A stretch of 64,000 bases of DNA from Varroa destructor (taxonomy: Eukaryota; Arthropoda; Arachnida; Mesostigmata; Varroidae). Of this stretch, positions 1 to 12,870 are shown in pieces; the first letter of the stretch is position 1, and every line of letters begins with the position of its first letter. The translations under genes and the position numbers were made by a program. Below the pieces are notes generated by a model. It worked only from the letters and a program-made list of their open reading frames with translations, searched no databases and had not been told where the DNA came from. The stretch covers positions 43,795,119-43,859,118 of the forward strand of contig NW_019211457.1 of assembly GCF_002443255.2 (NCBI RefSeq), given 5' to 3'.

Positions 1-2899
1 ATCAACAGGCTAAACACAAATAGCAATGAACAGCGGCATCTTTAACCTTTCCAATGCGCATGCGAAAAGTATGACCTGTTTATGTCTTGCTCCTCCTAAT
101 AGATGCACGGCGATCTGTCCGCTTGCGGTCAGTGACCATGTCAATGGAATCAGTTGAACGACGGCAATATGGATCATCGACAGAGTCATTAAGTCAACTA
201 TCGGTGTCCCAATAAGAGTCGTACAGCGTTGAGACAATATGCAACATCGGCTTTAATTTTTTCTAGTTTAAGCGAAGCACCCGTGTACCGGCCTGCTTCG
301 GTCTCTGGTCTCTTACTTAAAACAGAATTCTAGGCCATATCAATCTATTCGACTGAATTGGACCAAGCGATCAGGCAACTAAAAGCTGACAGAGCAACTA
401 TCAGTTAACTTACTTGAAGACAAGAGACTATGTCGTCTACCAAACGCAAGCTTAAAATATAACTGTGTTCTTTTTATTAAACCTCAAATAGTAAAAACAA
501 TAATTCTATCATTATTTAGTTTCGCCCCTTAGGATAAAAACAGAGAACAGTGTATTTAAATTCAACAATTTTACAGTGTTTTCATAAACCACAAGAAGTA
601 TATTAACGGCCACTACGTTCAGTGCCAACTTCTAATATTTATAACTATGCACCAAAAACCCGATTAAGATTTGTTATCAGTATTGGTTATTCTATAGGTA
701 CTTATCTTTTATGCACCTATGTTTTGTTGTCCTCCCGGAAAGAAAGCTCCGAGTGGCGCTGCAGGCGCTACATGAATTACCGTTATCACTTGTCTAGCTT
801 TATCACTCCTTATCATGAGCTCTACCAGGGGCAACTGGCACCGCAGAACTCATCGATAGATAAACCGCTTAGAGGGCTAATTTCTTGGTTTTTAACAATG
901 CGGGAGACAGACGCGCTAGATCGATCTTCCTGGCCGAGAGAGGGAGAGAGCTGAATGAAAAAGACCAACGAAGGTGTAGTCTGACAGTACGAACAGATTC
1001 ATGTGTTCTTCTGACTCCGCTTTTGTAAGAACTCTACGAAGCATCTCTCGAAAACGGCGAATAGGGACAGTTCGAACCGACGGCTAGTCGAAACAAAGCT
1101 ACGCCGGATGTTGCTCCCTCCCAAAGTGGGGCGGCTCTCTACAGCACGGCAGCGAAAAGACAGCGATCCTAGTTTCTCTCATCTAGCAGAAGGCACGAGT
1201 GTCTCTAGTAGAACGGCATGGAGCATTTAGATCGTCCTTGTCGACCGAGGAAGCCTACTTGAGTCACGATAGCCCGAGACCCTTTCTACTTTTGCACCCA
1301 TTACCTTTTTACTCGCCCCTTTCCAATCAAGAACGGTCCTGGTGTGCCCTCGTAGGCTATCGTAGAAACAGAAGCTAGTAGAAACAGAACTTCGTCGACG
1401 GCTTATGGAAAACGGAGGTAGCGGTACAGAGGTCAAGATCAGGCTATGGTTGGCCAAAAAAAAAAAAAGGAAAAAGTAATTCATAAATTCTCTCTTTTTC
1501 GTATTCTTTTTGATTTAAATTAGAAGGCTCCATTATTTCAGTGACGGCTAGTGCTGCTTTCGCATTTTTTTTTGTGCTCTTAGTTGGTCAAAAGGCCCAA
1601 CCGAGTGCATTGAGTTTGATGCGCTGCGACATAGATTCAAGTCTGTAGTATTTGAATTCAAGTTAAAGTGAATTACAACCGTGCACTCTCAGGCCACTAA
1701 CTTCAGAAGGTTTAGCCAATTTGAGACGCTGCAGAAGCTACCGAAGCGAACCAGACAACCAGCAAAAGACAGGTTTCACGTTTTTCTAAGATGTCTTGCC
1801 TGTCTAAGAAGATTTTTCTGCAATGTCTATATATGGGCGCATGCGCGTTTGTAAGCGTGGATTTGTTCAAAGCATGAAGGAAAGTTTTGGTTAGTAGAAC
1901 TATACAATGAAATCCAGCGGACGCTTCCAGATGACCGACGATTCACAATAACCGCTTCGAAGAGAAAACTCGGCTGCAGAGCTGGTAGCCTGGCATTGAG
2001 CCAACTAAGTCAGACATCCTTTACCATTCTGTCATGGACTTATCCGCAACGAGCGGCTGCTCGAAGAGATACTCTGACCCCAACTGCCATCTCTCGTTTG
2101 CATCGAGTTCATCGAGCATTTTTTCTCCCACTTTTTATGTGCGGTTTCTGTGCGCCCGCTGTCGTTCTTTGTCCGCTCAAGAGCAGCAATCCTCTAACAT
2201 TCTTGTTCAATATCTGTATGATCCTCTAAACAAATCCAGAAACCGAGTGGAAACCCAGCCTTATTACTTACATGGGCATATCTGCGCAATGTACGTACGA
2301 GAGAATATTGGTCTCGCTATTAATTCCTTCCTATTGGTGTAATAAGATGGTTGGCTGGCTGGTACCAAACTATATTTTGGCTGAAAGCCAGAAACCTCGT
2401 TAGCTCCGTGGAAAACCAACAATAATCAAGCGATGACGCACAACGCGTAACTTGTTGTGCAGTTGTCGTGTGCAGAACGTATATAACATGGTATAACGGT
2501 GGTACAGGTATTGCATAATCTAATGTTACGTCTCGCTGCTGATGATGGAATAGTATATCAGGTACATTAGTTCTACTATTTAACAGAGCGAGTGGGATTT
2601 TGGTGCTATATTGTATACGAAGCGATATAAGATTAGTCCCAGGCAACCCAAAAGGGCCGAGAAGATTTCAGGATGATGAAATAGTGACAGATTCTACTTG
2701 CCTTAGGCTCTATGGCTAGCGTTAATTTTCACGTTAACAAGTCGTAATGATTGCAAAGTGTGCATCAAACTTGTTACTTTTGTTGTTATTAATAGCAGAA
2801 TCGCAAGGGAAATGTGGCCTTGTTGACTTCGTTTAAAATAAATGTTTCGGGTTTTATGCATAAAATCGTGTTTAGGTATTTCTTTAGACAGCCGGGTTG
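1..2899. other. Unannotated non-coding stretch
   Basis: I see no recognisable gene, RNA or mobile element here. Open frames stay at or below about 110 codons and have the Ser/Leu/Arg/Cys-rich composition of chance ORFs. The only simple sequence is a run of 13 A at 1456-1468. No convincing acceptor/donor pair encloses an open frame. Confidence 0.6.
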
Positions 2900-2995
2900 A
2901 CGCTGTGCGCGAAATAAAATAGGTCTACACCCAGTTTCGAACCTTAACCACGTCACGTGTTGCTAAGTTGAATAGGCAAACACGGTGCTACTGCA
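2900..2995 (-). repeat. tRNA-derived SINE-like copy, minus strand
   Basis: Read on the minus strand, this holds an internal Pol III B-box-like motif, GGTTCGAAACT, at 2943-2933. A degraded A-box-like start, TAGCACCGTG, lies at 2990-2981. Between them are the words CGTGTTTGCC and ACACGTGACGTGG. The first is shared with the copy at 28.8 kb and the second resembles the copy at 61.0 kb. After the B box, TGGGTGTAGACC resembles TGGGCATAGGTAGAC at 28.87 kb, so the similarity runs past the tRNA part. That is expected of a SINE and not of a lone tRNA pseudogene. The cloverleaf is not intact, so it is not a functional tRNA. Confidence 0.5.
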
Positions 2996-5130
2996 CATAG
3001 CGGGGGTCGTGGACCACACTGAATAGTCCTACTTAAAGAATACTGCACGCAAAGATCAAGAATTCACTAATAAATGAGTTAATGAAGCCGATGCGTTTGC
3101 TGTATCCTTAACTGAGTTAAGAATTGTGTTCATCACGCCCAATGGCGTGGAACCAGTTTCGCAAAGAACAGTTCGTTTACGTCAGCCGACGCCTGTTCTT
3201 CTTCTCCTTTTTCTTCCTCTCCAAAGAACCTCAGAGCTAGAGGCCAGCTTCTTCAATTGTGTGTGAACAGCTCAGTGGCAGCAGTAATAGAAGGAATAGA
3301 TCCATGACTCGAGTCGGCTCAGGCCCGGTGCGCTTTGCTTGCCTCGCTGTCACATTAAGCGTAACGACGGCGACAGCGGTGTACCGATATTGGCTATCTG
3401 GGCCAAGAGCTCTTCTAGTTGCTGTTGTGGCTAGCGAAGGACTCGTGTTCTCATATCCCTTTCAATTTCCCACGTCGCGCCACAACCCTCAGGATCCGTT
3501 ATCGGGGCACCAAATCGGCAACAAAGCGTTGCACTAGGCGGTCTTTCTACTCCTAACGCAGACGAAACGGAATGATGCCGCAGGGCTCGACACCGCCCAC
3601 TGGGCTGCCACCATCCAGTCCAAAGGTTGCAAACGGTATTGCGCGCATCTGCTGTTCGATTGGATAGCACTGGTGGCTAGCGTAGCAGAAAGTCGAGTAC
3701 AAAGAACTCCGGAAAGGCATTCAGAAAAACAGGTAGAAGAAGCAGGCATTGGCTGATCGAGGCATAGCCTAGCGCTTCATCCCGGGCCTGCGTGCTCACC
3801 ATCTTGACCGTCATGTTGGTCTAGCGGCGTAGATAGATGGAACTCGACGGGGATTGACAGCGAAGATAATTCGAATAAAGGCAGTAACAGCATCGTCGAT
3901 AGTACAATGTTGTCTGCTTGCTGTCGACGCAGACCAGCCGTTTATATCAGAGCTCTCTTTCGTTCTTTTTTCCCCATTCATCTATACACATCTCAGCTGA
4001 ATCTGGGAAGGGTGAATTGTTATGGGCACCCGTTAGCAGTATACAACAAACTGAACATGTCTCTTCGAAGCTGCGTCATCATCGTCGTTGACGTGTTATT
4101 TACTTTTCACGTCAAGCAGTCCGCGAGTGGTTAACAGAATACTAAATGGGGTGTTGAAATAAAGCATACCGCTAATTTTAACCACCATCATAAATTACTG
4201 GGTGGAGAAAATTATTCCCGTTGGATAATCCTTGACGGTCTATAGCGGCCACCACATTGTTGCCTCGTAGCGGCTTATTTTTGGTAACTGTAATGAAATT
4301 CTGCGCCCAATCGCTACTCGAAATTCCTATTGGCGTATGTTTGAGGCATTATTTTTCTTTTGAAGGAAAGAGGGAAAATGGTGAAAAAGCCGAAAACTGG
4401 GGAGGAGACCGCTTCCTCTCCGTGTATTCTTCTCTAGCGTTACAGCTATATGTTACACCGAAGCTGTTCCAACCGAGGCCCCACAGTCAAGTGAATGGTG
4501 GGATTGGTCATGGTGGCAATGACAGTGGCCCCGGGTGAGAATGGGCTATCAAACGCTCATCTCCAACACAGCAAAAGCAGCACCAGCATATATATTGAAA
4601 TACCATCTGACTCGATCGCGCATCCGACGATCTACGTGCAAGCCATCTAACCCCGCTACCCTTTAGAGAGTTTTCGGTGAGCTAGAAGCTGCAGCAAGCG
4701 GCCTTCGGCATGAACAGCCTTTGTGGGCCGTAGGTTGTGTGTATGTACTTGCTGCTCCTATTGCATATACGCCCACAAAACCTTTCAATCGTGCACCAAA
4801 CCACGCTTTTGTGACGTCGTTTGCGCCATTTTCGTTCGACGATGACCATCGTGTCTTTTCGCAGGCCTCTTTCCCTTTCATAGTGGCCCTGATCGCCGCC
4901 ATCCTTCTAATGGCGACTTCGTTTTAGGTTCTTTATTTCCGTCATTGTTCAGACGCAAGCGTTTAACGTTGGATCTTTTCCAACCGATTCAACGTGCTTT
5001 GAAGGCCTAGGGTAAAGCGGGGGTGGAAAGGGATATCGCTTTACTTTCTTCTAGAATAGGCCCCATTCGTTGTATATATGTATGTGGCCTAGTCGTGCCC
5101 TTCTGGTTTCGGTCATGAATCCGCCGAACG
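2996..5130. other. Unannotated non-coding stretch
   Basis: No gene is recognised. A pyrimidine-only tract at 3196-3222 could be read as a splice polypyrimidine tract, but no open exon with a good donor follows it. Several open frames of about 70-100 codons between 3.2 and 4.9 kb overlap on both strands and look like chance ORFs in a GC-richer patch. Confidence 0.55.
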
Positions 5131-5150
5131 CATGACTAACCATGACTAAC
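5131..5150. repeat. 10-bp perfect tandem duplication
   Basis: The decamer CATGACTAAC occurs twice head to tail. It is probably a replication-slippage product; no function is suggested. Confidence 0.8.
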
Positions 5151-5461
5151 TCACAGCCACCATCACTTTCTGCTGTACTTTGCTTTACCCTTCCCAGGGG
5201 TCTTGCGAAGATGTAACTGGTTTCCAATGAAGCTCAACAATCTAAGCGTTATCCAGAAGGCTAACACCAACGCCAAAATCCGATACAGCACATGTCTGGT
5301 ATCTATAATAGTCGACTTATCGACTTCGGTCGAGCCTGCTGCCGACTTTGCAACGTTGTACGTAGGGGACAGACTTCTAACAGTTATTGAGACGAACGTC
5401 GTCCAAGCGCAAAGACCGACATCACCATTGACTCGCCACTGACTTGCCAGCACCCCAAGAA

Positions 5462-5526
5462 ATGCCGACGCCAGCTGTACGTTGCTGTCCTCGACGTGAA
5501 ATGTTGTATTACAATGGCAGAACGCG
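5462..5526 (+). CDS. Candidate first coding exon (low confidence)
   Basis: An ATG with a purine at -3 opens a 21-codon frame (beginning MPTPAVRCCP) that runs into the strong donor GCG|GTAAGTTAG. The exon would end in phase 2. The nearest downstream AG, at about 5571, would give an intron of under 50 bases, which is short for an animal. A further frame at 5594-5890 contains a leucine-rich-repeat-like phrase (LSTLTLRGNPF), but its phase does not match that acceptor. I do not recognise the peptide. A chance ATG upstream of a chance donor explains this equally well. Confidence 0.1.
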
Positions 5527-8500
5527 GTAAGTTAGTTAACTGGCGGGCGGTACTACTTACATGTACCGGTAGGACGCCAAATGTCGGAGTGCTGTGTTCA
5601 CATCCATCGAAAAGTTCATTCTATGCAAGTTCTGCCCATCGCTATCAACACTAACTCTGCGAGGGAACCCCTTCGTGACGGCTCCAATTGATCCGCTGCT
5701 TCAATACGCCACAACGCTCTTTGATTATACGATTCACGATGTCTCGTCATCTTTCTCGTCAGTAGTTTACTTTGCTATATTTTTTTTATTTCTTCCTTTC
5801 GGTTTTTCGATCATCTCTTCATTGGAACGGCATTTGCTTTATTCCTATTTACCTCTACCCCACTCTTGCGCCATTTTTAACAATCATTAAAATCAACGGC
5901 AATTCTTCATGGCAATCGAACATTTACGAATGTCATTGCCTTTGATTATCTCTATGGAAGGAGCGACAATAAGCACAGGCCGCAGCAGCTGGTGGCCGAT
6001 GGAAGTTGGGTTAATTCTGGGGCCTAACAAAGAGCAGGCTGTTACCCACGAACTACATTCGAAATAACGCCCAAGATATCAACTCGTTCTCACGAAAAGC
6101 TCCTCATCGAATCGTTTCCTTTGTAGCGGTTTTCACTGAGGGCATGCAAAGTAGAAGCGAGACATGGACTTGACAATGCATACAACCCGAATAGACTCCT
6201 AAAATAAAAAAAACAAATGCTGAGATACAAAATGATCGAAAAGTAATCTGTGTACTCTGATGACGTGGCACAGCAGGTCTCAAAGTGTTACTTCTTCTAG
6301 GTAAAGATTGTTCCGATCAATAGATCTTAAGGGGTGTTATGTTTATAAAATACGTACTTTATTCTTCGAAGCAAGTCGTTTTAAAGTTCAAACTAATAAG
6401 ATATGTGCTCACCCTATCTAAAACTTTATATATGCTAAAACATAGCATAGAATATAACATACTTCTTCATCTATAGTTCCAGATATTATCAATAGATTCC
6501 CCTAAACAATGAAGAACCAACATTTTAGATTCAGTAGTGACGATGTTTAAATTGCGACAAACTGGGTCGGCTGCCTATAATAAAATTTCCAAGTCCGTCT
6601 TCTTCTTGCTCACATGGCTTCGTCTGTTAAAGATCCTAAAAACATGCACAAGCAGCCATAATCGTACATTCGCCCGCATACGCAAAGACCAATTATACTG
6701 CTGTCCTTCCGTCTCCTAGGGCATGGTCGACGGCAACAATAACTATTGCTATAATGGTTCCTGCTGTAGCTATTGTTGTCGTTGGGCTCTCTACTTTTTC
6801 CACTTGCGATGGTCGAAGCTTGTACTGACGCGCCTGCTGTTCCGTAGATGACGCACGTTATGTGGTGATCTTTCAACTGTGCCTTCCCCTTTTTCCCCAC
6901 ACTGAATCATCCCCAATAGTAGAGTTGCCCTCACCGAGTATACCTTCACGTGATCGTTTAGGTCATACAACCGATTCAAGGCATGCTGGCGAACAGGTAT
7001 TATCAGTGATGGCACAAGGGTATTGCGACACTCTCTTGCTGAATGGGCTTTCAGGCAATGATGGGTCTAGCTAAGACAGGGCAATGGAACAGCAGCTATG
7101 AGGTTTTTTGACAACGACCACGACGATGTCGAAGGTATGAGAGGGATTCTATGAGCGTTCACTCAGTCGACCCTCGTTTCTTTCAGCAACTTTAGCGACC
7201 CTGGGCATTGAATGGACTGGGGCCCGGGGGTCTCAGGGGAGTAATCGTCCACGACCGACAAGCAGCGGCACGACTTAGGAGCAGACGGCACGCAGTTTTG
7301 TCTCTTTGACTGTGGAGAGTGCGAAACAACGAGATGGAAAAAAAGAGACATAGGGAACCGGAGTGGGAGGGAAAAGACGAAATGAGGGTGAGAGATGTGC
7401 CAATGTTCGCTGCTTTTTTCTCTTCTTTTTTCCATACTTTGACCGTTCATCTTCTACTATCATTGGTCGATTGTACGACTGACATCAACATTGCCATTAT
7501 TACCATCTGATTGAGTCGGGCCGACCACGACGACGATGACCACGATCATACGCCAGCGATGGAAATAGCAGTAACAGCAACAATGGTTGATGTCAGCAGC
7601 TTTGTATCTGACCGCATCGGCACAGCCCTGTAGTTTGTGGGGTGTATTAGTTTTTGTATACTCTATGATAGAGCTGTGCATCAAGATATGAACATAAATT
7701 CCTTAAATCAGGTTTTCCTCGTGTCATTCTATACATGATATATACCATAAAGAACTTATCATGTCTGAAGTTTTGCCATGCCTTTCAAAAACGCGGTAAT
7801 CTGCTCATAGTATTTAATATAGAAAGTGGCACCTTATACAGCGCTACAGTTTCACGTGCTTGCACCGTCACAGATTCCCATTTGTTCAGGTGCGGAGATT
7901 CCAAGAATCCAATCATCATTTCGCGTCAGAACTATTGATGCTACTATCTTATCATAATCGCGCATGCTCAGAAACAGGCACATCCGTAAGCACGTGTATG
8001 TATGCTTATACTTGCACGAAATCGTATCTGTACTGCAACAAGGATAAACATTTGTCATTCTCGACGAACGAAGGCGCCCGTGGTCCGTTAAATGACGATG
8101 AAGATAGAATTTGTGCATTGTCGTTTGACGCTCAGTGTTCTACCGCACTAAGCTTTCGTTAGATGCACAACACTGGGCACTTCCTCTACTTACTACTTTT
8201 CCTGCTGCTGGGGTCAGCTCGTGGTTGTCGGCGACATTTTCCATTTCTACGGGCTTTATACAGCGTCATTTTTTCCATGGCTCCCGTGCAAACTCAATCC
8301 CCTTAACCCGTGCAGCTCTTTCCTTTGCGTTCTGTCTCGTATTGTAACTCGATTCGACAGAGAGACAAGTCTCTACCGGAAGCAGAATTGTCATTGTCAT
8401 TGTAGCAACGAAACATTGATGGCAATTATAGTAACATCGACAGCAACAAACCTTCAACCAATGGGGACAGCCTTCAGCCAGAAGAAGTCGACAAAGACCT

Positions 8501-11500
8501 ATATGGATAGGGGCTGTGTCTGAGAGTACGCTTTGACGGACCGTCGGTCGTCGGTCGCCTTTTGCCTTTGGACTAGCCCACGAAGAAATGTCTGCCAAAA
8601 AGAAGCCAAATTGTTTCGTCGGACCCTTTGTGTGCGTCTCATTCCAGCTTGCCTTTCCTGTCGGGTCATCGCACCTATTGTGGGTTATCTTTGTCCATAG
8701 CTGCTACTGCTAGTAGTACTGCTTCCTCTTAGAGACGACGCTACCTATCCCTTCTTTATTAGTAGCGCCGACCTACCTTACTGTGCACTATGTAAACGTT
8801 CGTCGGTCAATGGTCCGCTCACTCTGGACAATTGGAATGGAAAAGTCCGACAAAACCAGGCCAACCAGGATAGAGCCGAAACGGATACGCTAAGACACAT
8901 CACGCGGTCGTCGCGGCAGTAGTGCGGGACACAATTGCCTTTACGCTGTCTTGTGGCAGCACCAACTTTACAGCGAAGCACAACGAACTTCGTCGTGACC
9001 ACTCCTTCCTCAAAATCGTTACGACGGGTTTAGCCCGGCCGACCGCACATCCCGGTCGCGGTCGCTCTATGACGCGAAGTCGAAGAAGCATTTTATCTTT
9101 GTCTATCGTTTCATTTATGAGACAGCAGACTGCTCTCAGTCCATGCAGCAGTCGAAGCGAGGGCAACAAATTTCAAGCGAGTAACGAAGTCCGCCCACAT
9201 CAGACCCCAAATCGACGGCTAAAATTTATTCGACTGCCTGGATTATAGTTGTGCGTCTGGTTTTCATTGTGGCATATGCCTCGAATTGAAGGCCATAGCA
9301 GTCAAGCAAGTAAGAATGCGCTTTGATCATCGTTGCAGAGTGAAGGTGAAAAAGAAATTGGATCATCTTAACCAACTGCTTTAAACATAAATACGTAGTT
9401 TATTATTGATTAGCAGCAGAACTACCATCGTGGGTCTTGTTGATCTAACTGAAACAAAAAACGAGGTGAGAGAAGCCTTTAGTAAAATAAATCATAAGTC
9501 TTCAGGTTTTCAGTGAGCAATACATGCAGCACAATATGCCGAACATCTTTTTTTCTTGATGACGTGGTATACTTTCATAATAATAATAATAAGAAGATAT
9601 GTCATTACCTTGAACGCTTTTCATCAATTGTATTCAGTAAGCGCAAATAAACTCCGCCCTAATTCGTGTTCGGCCTTTGTTATGGGTAACTAAGCCTATT
9701 ATGTCTCAAAATGGTTTGCTTTCTTCGGTGACCGTTTCCCGAGCTGATCTTGATTATACTCAACATTAGAGCTATTCTCCCTTTGGAAAGTTCCCTTGTT
9801 GCGTAAGCAATCATTACCTAGAAAAAGGTAGCATATCGCTTCCGCTCCACGTTAGCTCTACGACAAAAGTCTACGTTCAAAGCCGTAGAAACAGGCGATA
9901 GTCTTTCGAGCGTCTCCATGAGTGAGACCGCATGTTACATATTTTCGGATGATTGCAGTTGACCTCGCTTCCGCTTTGTCCCAGTCGGCAATTCTTGAAA
10001 ATGGCTAGGGTCTTTTTCTACTATTACTGCTACGACCATCTTAGTGGCCCTGTTCTGATGTCGTTTTACGTTACCCTTAAGGTTCGGTCATTACATGCCG
10101 TAGCCGGTATGCTGTTAGACGATCACATCTTCTGCGGGTTTCAACTCTTTTGTACAGCCTCTTCTTGCACAGTTAATCGTTGGTTGCGACCCTTCTCCTT
10201 TTTATCCTGCTGTTCCTTGACTCTTTGTCGTCTAGTAGCCTCTATTGCAGCCCCCTGTTCGGTCAGCTGAGCAATGTTGTAGTACTATATTGTGCTGGAA
10301 TCAGCAGGTGGCGTGTACCGCTTTATGCATATCAATTGGAGTTGCTCAAAGAAGAATGAAGATAAATGAAGAAACGCGTTGCAAAGTGTTACGTTGGAGG
10401 GAACTAGACTGAAGTCCTGGCCGGTTACTCTGCGGCCAGACGCCTGACAGACGATCCAGTCAGCTGTTAGCCTACTATCTCTCTCACCGCAAACCGACGC
10501 GCATCCCCATGAAAGATGGTTCAAGTTTCGCATACTGTGTTTTGTGACTGGCCAACCTGGTCAAGTGATTTTGACCGTGCTCATTCATTACAATAAAGAG
10601 AAACAGAAATAGCGTCGTCAGTAACCAGCAAAGAAAAGGGGCGATCATGCGTGGTTGGGGGTTTAACATAATTGCGTACAAGAGGTGCCGCTTTGGACCT
10701 GTATATATAGATGCTACTTGCGTAAAGGATCCTAACCTGGTAAAGTGTCCCGAGGATTAGTATCCAGGCTAGTGACAGTAAAGCCGAACAACTGCCAACA
10801 TTATAGCACCAGCAGCTAGCCGCTTACTGCGCCAGACTATTTCTTGTTCGTTCGTTCCTCACCTCGTAAGTACCCTTGCGAAATGTCTATTGCAATGATA
10901 TCTAACCAAGCATGCCATTCTCAGATACATATATGCGCAGACATTAGCGGTGTGTATATGTGTGTGCGTACGTGTAGAACGCTCAACAGGGAGGTCGTGC
11001 AGCCAGTAAATTCTAACTCAAGTAGAACAGATAGGTATATCTGATTATATGGGGGCGCACATAAAAGGAGACTCGGTTATGTGAGCGTGAAGCGTACGTA
11101 CCAAGGCCAGCATGGATTGATTTTTTAAGAATGTAGAATGAGGGAAAAGAGCGAGAAACGATGCGGATTTTTGTCATCTGTAAACATGGTATATATGTAG
11201 TATAATATCTATACTATATGTCGCTTTATGTTACGTTAGCGTCTTTGTGAAAAGCAGCAGACTAAGCTAGGTGTTAGATCCTATACAGCTTTTGCTAGAG
11301 AAGCATGTTGGATACCAGTTAAATGAGGATGTTTCTAACAAAAGAAGTTCTGATAGATCAGTTGGTCATTAATAGCTGTAGATGATATGTAACAATGTAA
11401 ATTTAAAATGGTATATTTCATTATTGTCAGAAGCCCAGAAGATTGGACTTTAACCCTGCCGTCTCACAACAGGCCGTGTTAAGCAACTGTGGAATGTGTT

Positions 11501-12669
11501 TAAAATTTGTTATGCTTTCTGCTAGTTATCCTGCTTAATACCTCTGAGTATTAAGCCATCGTTATAATATGATCTTTTAACCGGACGTTTTGCTCCTGCT
11601 TAATAAAAATCCTCTAATAACGTATAGTTGGAAATTGGCAAGTTCTGAACCTCTTCTCTTTGGGCAAGCGTAATGTTTTTCTACGCCTACCTTCGTCGGA
11701 AAAACCGAAAGCAGAGCAGCGCCCTACTGAGCCATCTGCTATTATCCATGTGAATCGTGCCTTTTCATATGCTGCACTCTCTATGCACACTTTAACGAGA
11801 TAGGTCCTCTATTAATGTAGTTAGCGCCGAAAGGGGCAAACAGAAGCCACCTATGTGGCACGTGACTCACAACTCAACTAAAGTCGTCTGCTTAGCTGTT
11901 CCGTGAACGATCGATGCTGGTAAACTAGATTCGTTCCATTAAACGTAGAGTTTACACGCAATATACCATAGACAACCGGAAGTGCTGAACCTAGCCCAAA
12001 ATATAGTGCAAGTCTTCAGGTTGGTATTGCTAAACCATTACCACTACCAATTATCACGACGACGATTTTATCTCGCAGTGCCATAGAAATCGCCTAGCAT
12101 CGCATTGCACCTCGAACGCCGAGCACGTTGCTTACCTAGAACGAATTAAACGGAAAACGAGGTCGTTAGCGCTCCACAAAGTATAGTGAGGCCAATAAGC
12201 TACCACGTCTGCACGTCCATCGTCCTCCATGCATACATATATATTTGGCAGCCAGATATTCCCGAGTGGGGCTGGACAGGCGACTGCGTCGACAACACTC
12301 GTCGCAAGTCGACCTTTTGAAACAACTGTATACAGAGAGTGGCCTATTTTGTCGCAGGACACAGACACAGTTTTCATATGTTTCAGCAATTCACCTTGTT
12401 CGCCTTGGCTAGTATGTCTTGTACGTCGTGAATTTGCAAGATACTTGACCGGCCATCAATGCCGGCCGTCAAACAGCTTCCGCGTGCGGCTTCTATTTAC
12501 AGAGGTTTTCTACCAGCGCTGCTTCCTCTACTTCCACCTCTACAACTACTGTTGAGACCACTACTAGCACAGTTCTTCTTCAACAAGAGGGCGTTAGTTG
12601 CTGCTTTCGATCACTTTTCAGCTGCCACTGGTACGTTTTGCGGTTCGCGACCCCGATCCCGCCTCCTCC
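5527..12669. other. Unannotated non-coding stretch
   Basis: No gene is recognised in these 7 kb. Small-scale structure includes a degenerate trinucleotide patch of CGA/CAG/CAA-type words at about 7520-7610 and an (AAT)n tract near 9577-9593. Open frames reach about 110 codons. The stretches near 6.2-6.5 kb and 11.1-11.6 kb are AT-rich, with stops in all frames. Confidence 0.55.
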
Positions 12670-12870
12670 ATGGCCAACTCCGTAAATAAGCTCGAGTTTG
12701 AACCGCTACAGCAACGACAATGGCGGCGGCAGGAGGTTGGCAACGCCAGCCAGCTAGCTAGCCAACCTCCTGCCGGGGATGAACTAGCACGAGGCTGCTG
12801 CAGCACTGGCGATATAGAAGCGAGGCGGGTCATTGATATTTTTATAAAGGCTTCCCACGGAGCGCAATAA
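12670..12870 (+). CDS. Short orphan ORF spanning an inverted repeat
   Basis: An ATG in the context CCTCCATGG opens a 66-codon frame (starting MANSVNKLEFEPLQQ) that ends at TAA. The product would be hydrophilic, rich in Gln, Arg and Ala, with no signal peptide or membrane segment. It contains a perfect 15-bp inverted repeat (12727-12775), which forces related sequence into both halves of the frame. I do not recognise the product. A GC-rich non-coding hairpin with a chance ORF is at least as likely. Confidence 0.12.
   Translation: MANSVNKLEFEPLQQRQWRRQEVGNASQLASQPPAGDELARGCCSTGDIEARRVIDIFIKASHGAQ
12727..12775. repeat. Perfect 15-bp inverted repeat with 19-nt loop
   Basis: Arm CGGCAGGAGGTTGGC at 12727-12741 is perfectly complementary to 12761-12775. 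The 19-base loop contains AGCTAGCTAG. The stem is GC-rich and would be very stable in RNA. The arms are shorter than a typical animal pre-miRNA (about 22 bp), and pairing stops abruptly on both sides. Confidence 0.85.

Noticed and set aside
5163..5540. Minus-strand frame of about 125 codons with hydrophobic segments resembling a multi-pass membrane protein
   Set aside because: The plus strand is open in the same place, no convincing acceptor bounds it, and frames of this length are expected several times by chance in 64 kb.
5594..5890. Leucine-rich-repeat-like phrase LSTLTLRGNPF followed by a hydrophobic tail
   Set aside because: A single repeat unit only. The frame then runs into a T-rich tract, and its phase does not match the only upstream acceptor linked to a candidate first exon.
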